Notes under the pieces: generated by a model
What the model saw: the letters and a program-made list of their open reading frames with translations, nothing else
Told to the model about the DNA's origin: nothing
The model's database searches: none
Shown here: positions 56,634-64,000 of the stretch, piece after piece
Position numbering within the stretch: position 1 is the stretch's first letter
How the letters are laid out: each line of letters begins with the position of its first letter
Source of the DNA: Agathobaculum ammoniilyticum
Lineage (GTDB): Bacteria > Bacillota > Clostridia > Oscillospirales > Butyricicoccaceae
Length of the DNA stretch: 64,000 nt
Assembly (NCBI RefSeq): GCF_025567315.1
Contig: NZ_JAOQJE010000005.1
Coordinates: forward strand, 62,001 to 126,000
Direction: 5' to 3'
Program-made: the position numbers and the translations under genes

Positions 56634-58315
56634 AATTGGCACTTAGAGGTTTGATGCTCAGTAAAAAAATTACCGAGAAAAAGAAGCTGCTCGATGAACT
56701 GCGCGCAAAGGATGCGGAGTTTGAAGCCAGGGAAGCCGAGCTGACCGCCGCAATCGACGAGGCGGAAACCGACGAAGAAAAGACGACGGTAGAGGATATG
56801 GTCGACCAGTTTGACAAGGATAAAGCAGCCCATGAGGAAGCAAAAACAACTCTCGAGGGAGAAATCAGTGAAATGGAGGGCGAGCTTGCAGAAATCGCGA
56901 AAGAGCCGCCTGCACAGAGGGAAAACGTAAGCAGAAAGGAAGTAAGAAACATGCCTCTTGATATCAATATCCGTACGCTGCCCAAACATGTCCGCGCATT
57001 CGACGCGCTGCCGATGGAGCGCCGTGAAGCAATCGTGAAGCAGCAGGACGTGCGGGATTTTCTGGGCCGGTTCCGTGAAATCCGCCATACGCGTGCAATC
57101 TCCGGCGCGGATCTGACGATTCCGGTTGTGTTCCTCGACCTGATTGCGGAAAATATGTACCGCTATTCCAAACTTCTCAACCGCGTGCGCGTGCGCAATG
57201 TAAACGGGCAGGCGCGGCAGACGATCGCGGGCATTGCCCCGGAAGCTGTATGGACGGAGATGTGCGGCGCGATCAATGAACTGGAGTTTGGCTTCAATCA
57301 GATCACGGTGGACGGCTTCAAGGTCGCCGGTTATATCCCAGTATGCAATTCCTTGCTGGAGGATTCGGATATCGCGCTCGCGTCGTGGATCGTGGAGATG
57401 ATTTCAGAATCCCTCGGCTATGCCAAGGATAAGGCGATCCTGTACGGCAAGGGTGCGGCCTCCAAGATGCCGCTTGGTATTGTGACCCGTCTTGCACAAA
57501 CCTCCGCTCCATCGGATTATCCGGCGAATGCTCCGGCATGGACCAACCTGCATACGACGAATATCATCAAGATAGACAGCACTCTGACCGGCGCAGAGTT
57601 CTGGTCTGCCCTGATGCTGGCGGCCGGCAATACATTCACACGCTATAGCAGGGGAAATCAGTTCTGGGCAATGAACAGCAAGACCTATGCGCTGCTTAAA
57701 AGCAAGGTCATCACCTTTACCGCGACCGGCGATATTGTTTCCAATGTGTTCGGTACGCTGCCCATCATTAATGGCGATATCGATATTCTGGAGTTTATTC
57801 CGGACGGCGATATCATTGGCGGCTATGGAGATCTTTATCTGTGGGCGCAGCGCAGCGGTACAGTAATCGATATGTCTGAGCATGTCATGTTTATCCAGGA
57901 TAATACGGTATATCGCGGCAAGGAGCGGGCGGATGGCGCACCGATCATCCCAGGGGCGTTTGTGGCGATCAACATTGAGAACAAGGCAGTGACAACGGTG
58001 ATGGACTTTGCGGCTGACAATGCGAACGACGCGCAGCTCATCGCATTGGCGGTTGGCAGCGAAAAGCTTACCCCGACTTTTGCGCCGGATACTTACAGCT
58101 ATACGGTGACTGCGTCCGGAACTTCGGCAAAAATCGAGGCTACTCCGTCACAGGCAGGGGCGCAGATCGCAATTGAATACAATGGACAGAATGTTCGCAA
58201 TGGGGGAACGGTGACCTGGCTTGCGGACAGCACGCCGCATCCGCTTACTGTGACGGTCAAGCAGAGCAACGCTGTTCGTGTATACACAGTGAACGTCACC
58301 AAGGCCTCCGGCTGA
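56630..58315 (+). CDS. HK97-family major capsid protein with N-terminal scaffold and C-terminal cadherin-like domain
   Basis: 561 residues. Residues about 1-105 are a charged coiled coil, the delta/scaffold domain removed by the protease. Residues about 110-465 are the HK97 fold. Residues about 470-561 form an extra beta-sandwich (LTPTFAPDTYSYTVTASGTS ... YTVNVTKASG), typical of the cadherin-like beta-sandwich family often used to decorate virions and bind surfaces. The ATG follows AAAGGAG and overlaps the protease stop. Confidence 0.92.
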   Translation: MKLALRGLMLSKKITEKKKLLDELRAKDAEFEAREAELTAAIDEAETDEEKTTVEDMVDQFDKDKAAHEEAKTTLEGEISEMEGELAEIAKEPPAQRENVSRKEVRNMPLDINIRTLPKHVRAFDALPMERREAIVKQQDVRDFLGRFREIRHTRAISGADLTIPVVFLDLIAENMYRYSKLLNRVRVRNVNGQARQTIAGIAPEAVWTEMCGAINELEFGFNQITVDGFKVAGYIPVCNSLLEDSDIALASWIVEMISESLGYAKDKAILYGKGAASKMPLGIVTRLAQTSAPSDYPANAPAWTNLHTTNIIKIDSTLTGAEFWSALMLAAGNTFTRYSRGNQFWAMNSKTYALLKSKVITFTATGDIVSNVFGTLPIINGDIDILEFIPDGDIIGGYGDLYLWAQRSGTVIDMSEHVMFIQDNTVYRGKERADGAPIIPGAFVAINIENKAVTTVMDFAADNANDAQLIALAVGSEKLTPTFAPDTYSYTVTASGTSAKIEATPSQAGAQIAIEYNGQNVRNGGTVTWLADSTPHPLTVTVKQSNAVRVYTVNVTKASG

Positions 58316-58330
58316 TCGGAGGGATAGGAA

Positions 58331-58606
58331 ATGGCGCAGCCTGATTTCATGGCGCTGTTGAAAATCGACCTGGGGATCATAGGTACGGCTTATGACCCCC
58401 AGCTTGTACAGCTCATAGATGCGGCGCGGGCGTTTATTGCCCGCGAGGGTATTGCGCTGACGGACAGCGCTGAGGACACGCAATTGCTCGTTATGTACGC
58501 CGCATACCTGTTCCGAAAGCGCGCGACAAATGAAGGGATGCCGCGTATGCTGCGCTGGGCGCTCAACAACCGCATTTTTTCAGGAGGTGGATCGGATGCT
58601 CCTTGA
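58331..58606 (+). CDS. head-tail connector protein, gp6-like
   Basis: 91 residues, all helical, of the HK97 gp6/SPP1 gp15 type (FMALLKIDLGIIGTAYDPQLVQLIDAARAFIAREG). It adds a ring below the portal. GGAGGG lies before the ATG. Confidence 0.85.
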   Translation: MAQPDFMALLKIDLGIIGTAYDPQLVQLIDAARAFIAREGIALTDSAEDTQLLVMYAAYLFRKRATNEGMPRMLRWALNNRIFSGGGSDAP

Positions 58607-58925
58607 CAGTGGCATTGTGACCATTTACCGGCAGGAAAATATAGCAGAGGCGGGAGACATGCCGCAATACGGATGGACGCAGGTCTGGCAGTCCTTTTAT
58701 GGGGAAAAGACCGTTGGCGTAGGACGCTACTATGTGGCGATGGCTCAGAACGACCAAATTGACCTGCTGATTGAGGTGCAGAGAAACCGCCAGCTTTCGG
58801 CTGCAACGGACAGGGCGGAGCTTGATGGGACATATTACCGCATTGTTCAGATTCAGCATGTTCAAGATGACGACGGGCTGCCCAAGACAGACCTTGCGCT
58901 GGAAAGGATCGAGGGTCTTGAATGA
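58596..58925 (+). CDS. head-tail joining (head closure) protein
   Basis: 109 residues, beta-rich (MLLDSGIVTIYRQENIAEAGDMPQYGWTQVW, ending LALERIEGLE), of the phage head-closure/stopper size and position. GGAGGTGG lies 6 bases before the ATG at 58596. It overlaps the gene before by 11 bases. Confidence 0.8.
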   Translation: MLLDSGIVTIYRQENIAEAGDMPQYGWTQVWQSFYGEKTVGVGRYYVAMAQNDQIDLLIEVQRNRQLSAATDRAELDGTYYRIVQIQHVQDDDGLPKTDLALERIEGLE

Positions 58926-59232
58926 AACGGTGAAGAAAGCTCTTTTGAGTGTAAGTCAAAGCGTCTATCTGTATACCGCCGGAGGAAACCGGAAGCCGCC
59001 GTATATCGTATATGGCGTGGACGGTGACAATAGCCTGTTCGGTGGAGATCGGCGGGCGGAACTGGCAGACAGCGGGTATATCGACCTTTATACCAAGGAT
59101 GCGGAGGACAGCTTAATAGACGCCATCCCAGCGGCGCTCGAAGCCGCAGGGGTGGCCTTTTATTTGAACTCCGTGCAGTATGAGGATACGGCAAACCTTG
59201 TGCACTATGAATGGCGGTGGGAATGTGCCTAA
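58918..59232 (+). CDS. tail-completion-type phage protein
   Basis: 104 residues (from TTG 58918; GTG at 58930 is the alternative). Begins NETVKKALLSVSQSVYLYTAGG and ends VHYEWRWECA. Its size and place match tail-terminator proteins. It overlaps both neighbours. No direct family signature is visible. Confidence 0.65.
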   Translation: MNETVKKALLSVSQSVYLYTAGGNRKPPYIVYGVDGDNSLFGGDRRAELADSGYIDLYTKDAEDSLIDAIPAALEAAGVAFYLNSVQYEDTANLVHYEWRWECA

Positions 59233-59701
59233 AGCGAAGGTGACAACTAATGCAATCAATGATTGTTTAGAAATGATAAACCGTTTGGGCGGTAACATCG
59301 AGGAGGTTGCAAAGCGTGCAGTCTATGAGGGAGCCAAAATCATAGCAGATGAAATTGGCCGGAATATTGACGCGCTGCCAATTGATGAGCATTGGGGGAC
59401 CAGAGAAAACCCGCTTCATGGCGTACGGAAATTTCAAAAGGATGGGCTGTCTGAGAGCTTTGGCATAGCGCCTATGAGAAACGATAAAGGGCTCATTAAC
59501 ACGCGCCTTGGATTTGACCATGAGGATTACAATTCGCATGGTCAGGCAAACGCCATGATTGCCCGCGCAGTGAACAGCGGAACATCTTTTTCGGAGAAAA
59601 TGCCGTTTTTTGAAAATGCTGTCCGTGCAACGCGCGCGCAAGCAAGAAAAAAGATGGTGGAAGCAGCGGAAAAGGAACTTGAGAAAATCACAAAGGAGTG
59701 A
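59225..59701 (+). CDS. HK97 gp10-like phage protein
   Basis: 158 residues of the HK97 gp10 family (INDCLEMINRLGGNIEEVAKRAVYEGAKIIADEIGRNIDALP). It helps join tail to head. GTG at 59225 is chosen to overlap the previous gene; ATG 59207 is an alternative. Confidence 0.82.
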   Translation: MPKAKVTTNAINDCLEMINRLGGNIEEVAKRAVYEGAKIIADEIGRNIDALPIDEHWGTRENPLHGVRKFQKDGLSESFGIAPMRNDKGLINTRLGFDHEDYNSHGQANAMIARAVNSGTSFSEKMPFFENAVRATRAQARKKMVEAAEKELEKITKE

Positions 59702-59707
59702 AGATAA

Positions 59708-60601
59708 ATGGCGACAATCGGTTTGAGCAAGCCATATTACGCAATTTATAACGAGAACGGTGGGAACCCGACCTATGCGGAGGGATCGCTGATCGGCAAA
59801 GCGACGGAAATGACGCTGGAGCTGGAAGGGGCGGACGCCAATGTACTGTACGCGGATAACGGGCCGGCCGAGAGCGACAATCAGTTTGCAGGCGGCACGC
59901 TGACCATCAGTACAGACGATTTGCTGCCGGACCCGATGCTGGCGATCCTCGGTCTGAAAGCAGAGGAAATGGATCTGGATGGAGCAGCGACAACCGCGCC
60001 GAAGTGGATCGTATACGATGACGACCAGGCAATCCCTTATGTTGGGTTCGGCGGCGTCATTAAGGCAAAGCAGTCTGGTGCGACCAGATGGATTGCGGTG
60101 GTACTGACGAAAGTACAGTTTGCCAACCCGGGGATTTCTGCGGTGACGCAGGGTGATACAATCGAATGGCAGACAAAGGAGTTGACCGCTACTGTCATGC
60201 GGGATGACAGCACCAAGCATACCTGGCAGATGCAGTCTACCCCGATGAAAACGGAAGCGGACGCGGAGGCGGCGATCAAGAAAGCGCTGGGCATCGCGGA
60301 CAATATCCCAACCCTGGGCGTGCTGACGGTTTCCAGCGCCGAGGGTACAGAGACGGGAGAAACCAGGATTACGGTAACGCCGCCGAAAAGCGGCAGCAAC
60401 CACTATGTTTATAAAACTGGTGCGACGGTTGATCTGCCGGCAGGCTACGGAGCCGATGTTTCCTCAGGCTGGACAGCTTGGAACGGGACGGACGATATTG
60501 CCGCCGCAACGGGGAATGAAATCGGGATTGTGGAAGCAGATGCAGGCAATAAGGCGGTGGCGGCAGGCAAAGCCACCGTTACGGCGAAAGCTGGTGAATA
60601 A
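59708..60601 (+). CDS. major tail protein with C-terminal Ig-like extension
   Basis: 297 residues. Residues about 1-190 are the tail-tube beta-barrel (LIGKATEMTLELEGADANVLYADN, AIPYVGFGGVIKAKQSG). Residues about 200-297 form an extra beta-rich domain (VLTVSSAEGTETGETRITVTPP ... GKATVTAKAG), like the Ig-like surface domains on many siphovirus tail tubes. GGAGTGA precedes the ATG. Confidence 0.85.
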   Translation: MATIGLSKPYYAIYNENGGNPTYAEGSLIGKATEMTLELEGADANVLYADNGPAESDNQFAGGTLTISTDDLLPDPMLAILGLKAEEMDLDGAATTAPKWIVYDDDQAIPYVGFGGVIKAKQSGATRWIAVVLTKVQFANPGISAVTQGDTIEWQTKELTATVMRDDSTKHTWQMQSTPMKTEADAEAAIKKALGIADNIPTLGVLTVSSAEGTETGETRITVTPPKSGSNHYVYKTGATVDLPAGYGADVSSGWTAWNGTDDIAAATGNEIGIVEADAGNKAVAAGKATVTAKAGE

Positions 60602-60967
60602 ATGCGGACAGCAATAGTCAAAATTTGTGGAAAAGAATATATCGCCTGCTTTTCCACGCGCGTACTGATGGCGTTGGAGGAGCGTGAGGGCGACAGCACC
60701 AAAGGCCTGCAGCGTATCCTGTCCGAAAATAAGGTATCTGACCTTTTCTGGCTGCTTGCACAGATGATCGATGCAGGCGACCGCTATGCAAAGCTGGAGG
60801 GGCTGGATAATCCAGGAAAGCTTGCACTGGATGACCTGATCGATCTTATCGGCGTGGATGAATACGAGGGAGTGTTCCGCGCGGTCACGGAAACGGTAAA
60901 GGCGGGGAACACCCCGAACGTAGAGGTGAAACCGGCAAAAAACGGGAAAGCCACTCAGGGCGCATAA
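60602..60967 (+). CDS. tail assembly chaperone, unshifted form (gpG)
   Basis: 121 residues, helical and acidic (STRVLMALEEREGDSTKGLQRILSENKV). It binds tape measure and tail tube proteins during assembly. The slippery site near its end makes a longer form. Confidence 0.85.
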   Translation: MRTAIVKICGKEYIACFSTRVLMALEEREGDSTKGLQRILSENKVSDLFWLLAQMIDAGDRYAKLEGLDNPGKLALDDLIDLIGVDEYEGVFRAVTETVKAGNTPNVEVKPAKNGKATQGA

Positions 60968-61152
60968 CACCTGAGTGGTTCCTCTGGTATGGGATGAAAT
61001 TGGGACTATCAAGGGATGAAACCTTGACAGTCCCTTTTTCGTTGCTGCTTGACCTGATTGCAGTAGAGCAGATTAAGAACGAGGGCGCGGAACAGAAGCC
61101 GTCCGCACAGGACGAAGAAGCCGAATTTTTCCGGCTCTTAAGCTATCAGTGA
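60602..61152 (+). CDS. tail assembly chaperone, -1 frameshift product (gpGT)
   Basis: Join of 60602-60943 and 60943-61152, about 183 residues. The reading shifts by -1 at A-AAA-AAC and continues as REGSHSGRITPEWFLWYG-like sequence to EAEFFRLLSYQ. The downstream segment (WYGMKLGLSRDE, LLDLIAVEQIKNEGA) matches the T-domain of phage tail chaperones. Made at a lower level than gpG and needed for tail assembly. Confidence 0.82.
60937..60978 (+). promoter_or_regulatory. programmed -1 ribosomal frameshift signal
   Basis: Slippery heptamer A-AAA-AAC at 60937-60943 in the zero frame (codons GCA AAA AAC), a 7-base spacer, then a perfect 9-bp stem CCACTCAGG/CCTGAGTGG (60951-60959 with 60970-60978). This is the canonical layout. 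The gpG stop lies in the stem-loop. Confidence 0.9.
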
Positions 61153-61162
61153 GGAGGAAGAA

Positions 61163-63811
61163 ATGGCGACAGATGTAAGCATCCGTGTAGGCGTGGATGG
61201 AGAAAAAGAGTTTCGGTCGGCCTTGAGCGGAATCAACAGCCAAATCAAGAACCTCAATTCGGAAATGAAAACTGTCGTATCCTCCATGACCGGTATGGAC
61301 GATGCAGAAGAAAGAGCAGCAAAGCAGACGGATGTATTAGGACGGTCCATTGCCGCGACCAAACAGAAAATATCGATCCTGTCTGCGGAGTATGACCGCC
61401 AGAAAGCAGCCCTTGCCCAGATGGGCGACGCGCTCTCCCGAACTGAACAGGAGTTCGGGAAGAACTCCACGCAGGCGGTAAAGGCGCAAAATGCCTATAA
61501 CCGGCAGGCTAAAGCGGTCAACGACCTCGGCACGCAGCTCAATAACGCGACCGCAGATTTGAACCGCATGGAAAAGGAAATGCGGGATATTGAGAGCGGC
61601 GCGGACAAAGCGGGGGGCGCACTGGATGATCTGGGAGATGGCGCGGATAAGGCCGGCGGAAGTCTGCGGGATGCATTCATCGGCGGCGCGATTGCGGGCG
61701 GTATACAATCGCTGGTTTCCGGTATTTCCGGATTAGTGGATGAAACCACAGAATACCGTAAGATCATGGGTACGCTTGAAGTATCCAGCCAAAGGGCGGG
61801 CTATTCTGCGGAGCAAACAGCGGCGAGCTACAAGCAGCTATACGGCGTGATAGGCGATGACCAGCAGAGCGCGACAGCATTGGCAAACCTGCAGGCGCTC
61901 GGCGTTTCACAGGATCAGCTTACGCAGTTTGTAGACGGTGCAATCGGTGCATGGGCGACCTATGGAGACAGCATCCCTATCGACAGTCTTGCGGAAGCGA
62001 TTAATGAAACTGTGCAGGCTGGTACGGTGACCGGCACATTTGCCGATGTCCTTAACTGGGCGGGAACGTCAGAGGATGAATTTAACGAGAAGCTGCAAGC
62101 AACAAGCGATCCGGCGGAACGGGCCAATATGGTTTTGCAGGAGCTTGCCAATCAGGGGTTGATGGGCGCAGCCGAGGCTTGGCGCGAGAATAATTCCGCT
62201 ATGGTGGAATCCAACGAAGCGCAGGCAGAAATGAACGAATCTCTGGCGAGCATTGGAGAAACGCTTTCGCCTGTGGTTTCGATGTTGACCGAGGGGCTTG
62301 CAGCAGCGCTACAGGCTATCCAGCCAGGCATCCAGTTTATTGTGGATAATTCACCGGTGATTATTGCAGCTCTTGCCGGTATCGCAGCGGGTATTGCGGC
62401 TATGAATCTTGGCACGATTATCAGTATGATCTCAAGCATTGGCCCTGCGATTGCTGGCATGGTAGCTGCCATTGGTGGGCCTGTCACGGTGATTGTGGCA
62501 GCGATTTCGGGAATCGCAGCGGCAGTGGTAGCGCTCTGGAACACAAACGAGGGTTTTAGAAACGCTGTGCAGGGAATATGGGAAGCGATAAAGGGCTTTT
62601 TTGTAGGAGCCTGGCAATCCATACAAGCAGCCTGGAATGCGGCGCAGCCTTATTTTCAGGCAATATGGAACGCAATACAGGCAATATTTTCAGCCGTACA
62701 GCCATACCTGTCCGCGGCGTTTTCCGGCGCATGGTCCGCGATACAGTCTGTCTGGAACACGGCTACGGGATTTTTCCAAGCGATATGGAACTCGATCGCC
62801 GGAATTTTCTCTGTGGTGCAATCGGTGCTGTCCGGCGATTTCTCCGGTGCATGGGAGGCGATTAAGGGGATCGTATCAACTTGGACGGGCTATTTTCGAG
62901 ATCGGTGGAATGATATCCGGAATGTATTTTCTGATGCCTTTAACGCATTTCTGGATATTGGAACACAGATTGTAAACGGTATCAAGCAGGGCATCGCAAA
63001 TGCCTGGGATGCGTTGACCGGCTGGGTGCGTGAAAAATTCCAAGGGCTGATTGACAGCGCGAAAAGCCTGTTCGGCATTAACTCCCCTTCCCGTGTATTT
63101 CGCGATCAGATAGGTCTGATGATTGCAGAGGGGCTTGCGCTCGGTATTGAAGAAGGCATGCCCGATGCGGTCGGCGCGGCGGAAGGCATGGCTGCGGCCG
63201 TGACTGAGGCGAGCCGGACGGAGGTCGAAGCGCCGGCAGTGGGAACCTTGGGCGCTGATACATTCAGCGGGGTTGTAGCAGCATTGGAAGATACAGAGCC
63301 GATTCTTACCGAATATCTGACAGCAATGCTTGAACGCGCGAATGAGTTGATAAGAAGCTATTTCAATCAGTTCCGGCAGGCAGGGCTGTACCTGATGCAA
63401 GGCGTTGCACAAGGTGTTCGGGATGGCCGCAGCGGTGTGATCAATGCGATTGAGTCGGCTCTTTGGGCTGCGGTTGAAGCAGCGAAAGCGGCAATGGAGA
63501 TCAGCAGCCCGTCCAGAGTGTTCGCGGAGATTGGCGGGTACATGGGTGATGGTATCGGCGTCGGATTCGATAAGGCGATGCTTGATGTCAACCAAAATAT
63601 TGCGGCGGCAATGATGCGGCCGCTGGACCGTATCCGCAAGGACGATATGCTAAATGCCGCGGCGGCTACTGTCAACGGTATGTCGGCGGTCGGAACTGCA
63701 TCGGCGCAGACGGTAATTATACCGATAAATCTGAACGGAAAACAGATCGCAGAGGTTGTCTTTGACCCGCTGAAAGGAATTGCGAAGCAAAGGGGCGTTG
63801 CACTTGGATAA
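61163..63811 (+). CDS. phage tail tape measure protein
   Basis: 882 residues. N-terminal coiled coil (about 1-150), a TMP core (about 190-330, YRKIMGTLEVSSQRAGYSAEQTA), several hydrophobic stretches (about 375-460, ALAGIAAGIAAMNLGTIISMIS), then Trp-rich repeats of the form AWxxIQxxWN (about 470-590). It sets tail length and enters the target membrane. GAGGAGGAAG lies before the ATG. Confidence 0.93.
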   Translation: MATDVSIRVGVDGEKEFRSALSGINSQIKNLNSEMKTVVSSMTGMDDAEERAAKQTDVLGRSIAATKQKISILSAEYDRQKAALAQMGDALSRTEQEFGKNSTQAVKAQNAYNRQAKAVNDLGTQLNNATADLNRMEKEMRDIESGADKAGGALDDLGDGADKAGGSLRDAFIGGAIAGGIQSLVSGISGLVDETTEYRKIMGTLEVSSQRAGYSAEQTAASYKQLYGVIGDDQQSATALANLQALGVSQDQLTQFVDGAIGAWATYGDSIPIDSLAEAINETVQAGTVTGTFADVLNWAGTSEDEFNEKLQATSDPAERANMVLQELANQGLMGAAEAWRENNSAMVESNEAQAEMNESLASIGETLSPVVSMLTEGLAAALQAIQPGIQFIVDNSPVIIAALAGIAAGIAAMNLGTIISMISSIGPAIAGMVAAIGGPVTVIVAAISGIAAAVVALWNTNEGFRNAVQGIWEAIKGFFVGAWQSIQAAWNAAQPYFQAIWNAIQAIFSAVQPYLSAAFSGAWSAIQSVWNTATGFFQAIWNSIAGIFSVVQSVLSGDFSGAWEAIKGIVSTWTGYFRDRWNDIRNVFSDAFNAFLDIGTQIVNGIKQGIANAWDALTGWVREKFQGLIDSAKSLFGINSPSRVFRDQIGLMIAEGLALGIEEGMPDAVGAAEGMAAAVTEASRTEVEAPAVGTLGADTFSGVVAALEDTEPILTEYLTAMLERANELIRSYFNQFRQAGLYLMQGVAQGVRDGRSGVINAIESALWAAVEAAKAAMEISSPSRVFAEIGGYMGDGIGVGFDKAMLDVNQNIAAAMMRPLDRIRKDDMLNAAAATVNGMSAVGTASAQTVIIPINLNGKQIAEVVFDPLKGIAKQRGVALG

Positions 63812-64000
63812 TATCATGATAGGCGAAATTGAGATGCCGCGCACGCGAACGCTGGAAATCGGCGGGGAATACGAAAGCAAAGAAGCGACGATGGCCTCGG
63901 GCAAGATCGTGCGGGATGTGCTGGGCTGGCGTGCCGAATTAACGGCGACATGGGAGTGGGTGCCGGCCGGCCTGCTTAAGCAGCTTGTCCCAATTGCCCG
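63804..64000 (+). CDS. phage tail-associated protein, runs off the window
   Basis: The first 65 residues only. TTG at 63804 overlaps the tape measure stop; ATG at 63816 is the alternative. The position after the tape measure and the pattern EMPRTRTLEIGGEYESKEATMASGK...GWRAELTATWEWVPA fit a distal tail or baseplate component, but too little is visible to be sure. Confidence 0.6.
   Translation, partial: MDNIMIGEIEMPRTRTLEIGGEYESKEATMASGKIVRDVLGWRAELTATWEWVPAGLLKQLVPIA

Overview
The window looks like part of a chromosome from an anaerobic, GC-rich member of the Clostridia, probably a gut Oscillospirales-type bacterium. The reasons are the protein families (CsoR, DUF951, split transketolase, NADP-type glutamate dehydrogenase, heterodimeric ABC exporter), the strong AAAGGAGG ribosome sites, sigma-A-like promoters, and a sporulation-type operon. 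The genus cannot be fixed from the sequence alone. Three runs of N (1185-1388, 8272-8559, 46289-46590) are assembly gaps, and each interrupts coding sequence.

Bases 1-34330 are host chromosome. In order: a copper-type chaperone/CsoR/pentapeptide operon; hisC and rarA transcribed divergently; an S1-domain RNA-binding protein; a DUF951-uridine phosphorylase-MATE operon; a leftward block of an M23/M50 protease pair (SpoIVFA/SpoIVFB-like, behind a sigma-E-type promoter), carD, ispD and ispF; a catabolic cluster (zinc dehydrogenase, GPH-type symporter, split transketolase, second zinc dehydrogenase, AraC regulator); an AraC-DUF2000 pair; a WYL regulator-GyrI/zinc ribbon-VOC operon; gdhA; an alkyltransferase-HD pair; a MarR-controlled heterodimeric ABC exporter; and a complete branched-chain amino-acid uptake operon (livJHMGF) ending in a cytidylate-kinase-like gene. 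A tRNA-Ser(GGA) gene closes this part.

From the tRNA-Ser to the right edge (about 34.4-64 kb) lies one prophage of siphovirus HK97 type. Its right end is outside the window. Layout: integrase, DUF4236 membrane protein, a possible small RNA, CI-like repressor with back-to-back promoters, small early genes, a replication/recombination module (SMC-like ATPase, putative ssDNA-binding protein, metallo-beta-lactamase-fold protein, DUF4373 initiator with internal iteron-like repeats), a run of small accessory genes (radical SAM, N6-adenine methyltransferase, MazG-like, YopX, DUF551), a late regulator of DUF1492 type, a tRNA-like transcription unit, AT-rich cargo genes, a possible type I toxin-antitoxin locus, HNH nuclease, terminase, portal, protease, capsid, connectors, tail genes with a programmed -1 frameshift, tape measure, and the start of the next tail gene.

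The most unusual item is the tRNA-like gene at 49999-50075. It has a near-perfect cloverleaf with initiator-tRNA hallmarks (mismatched 1:72 pair, A11:U24) but a nine-base anticodon loop without CAU, and it sits between its own promoter and terminator. Other points worth checking are the sigma-E-type promoter before the M23/M50 pair, the convergent-promoter small membrane protein locus near 52.1 kb, the possible 70-nt RNA near 36.95 kb, and the kinase-less transketolase/dehydrogenase cluster.
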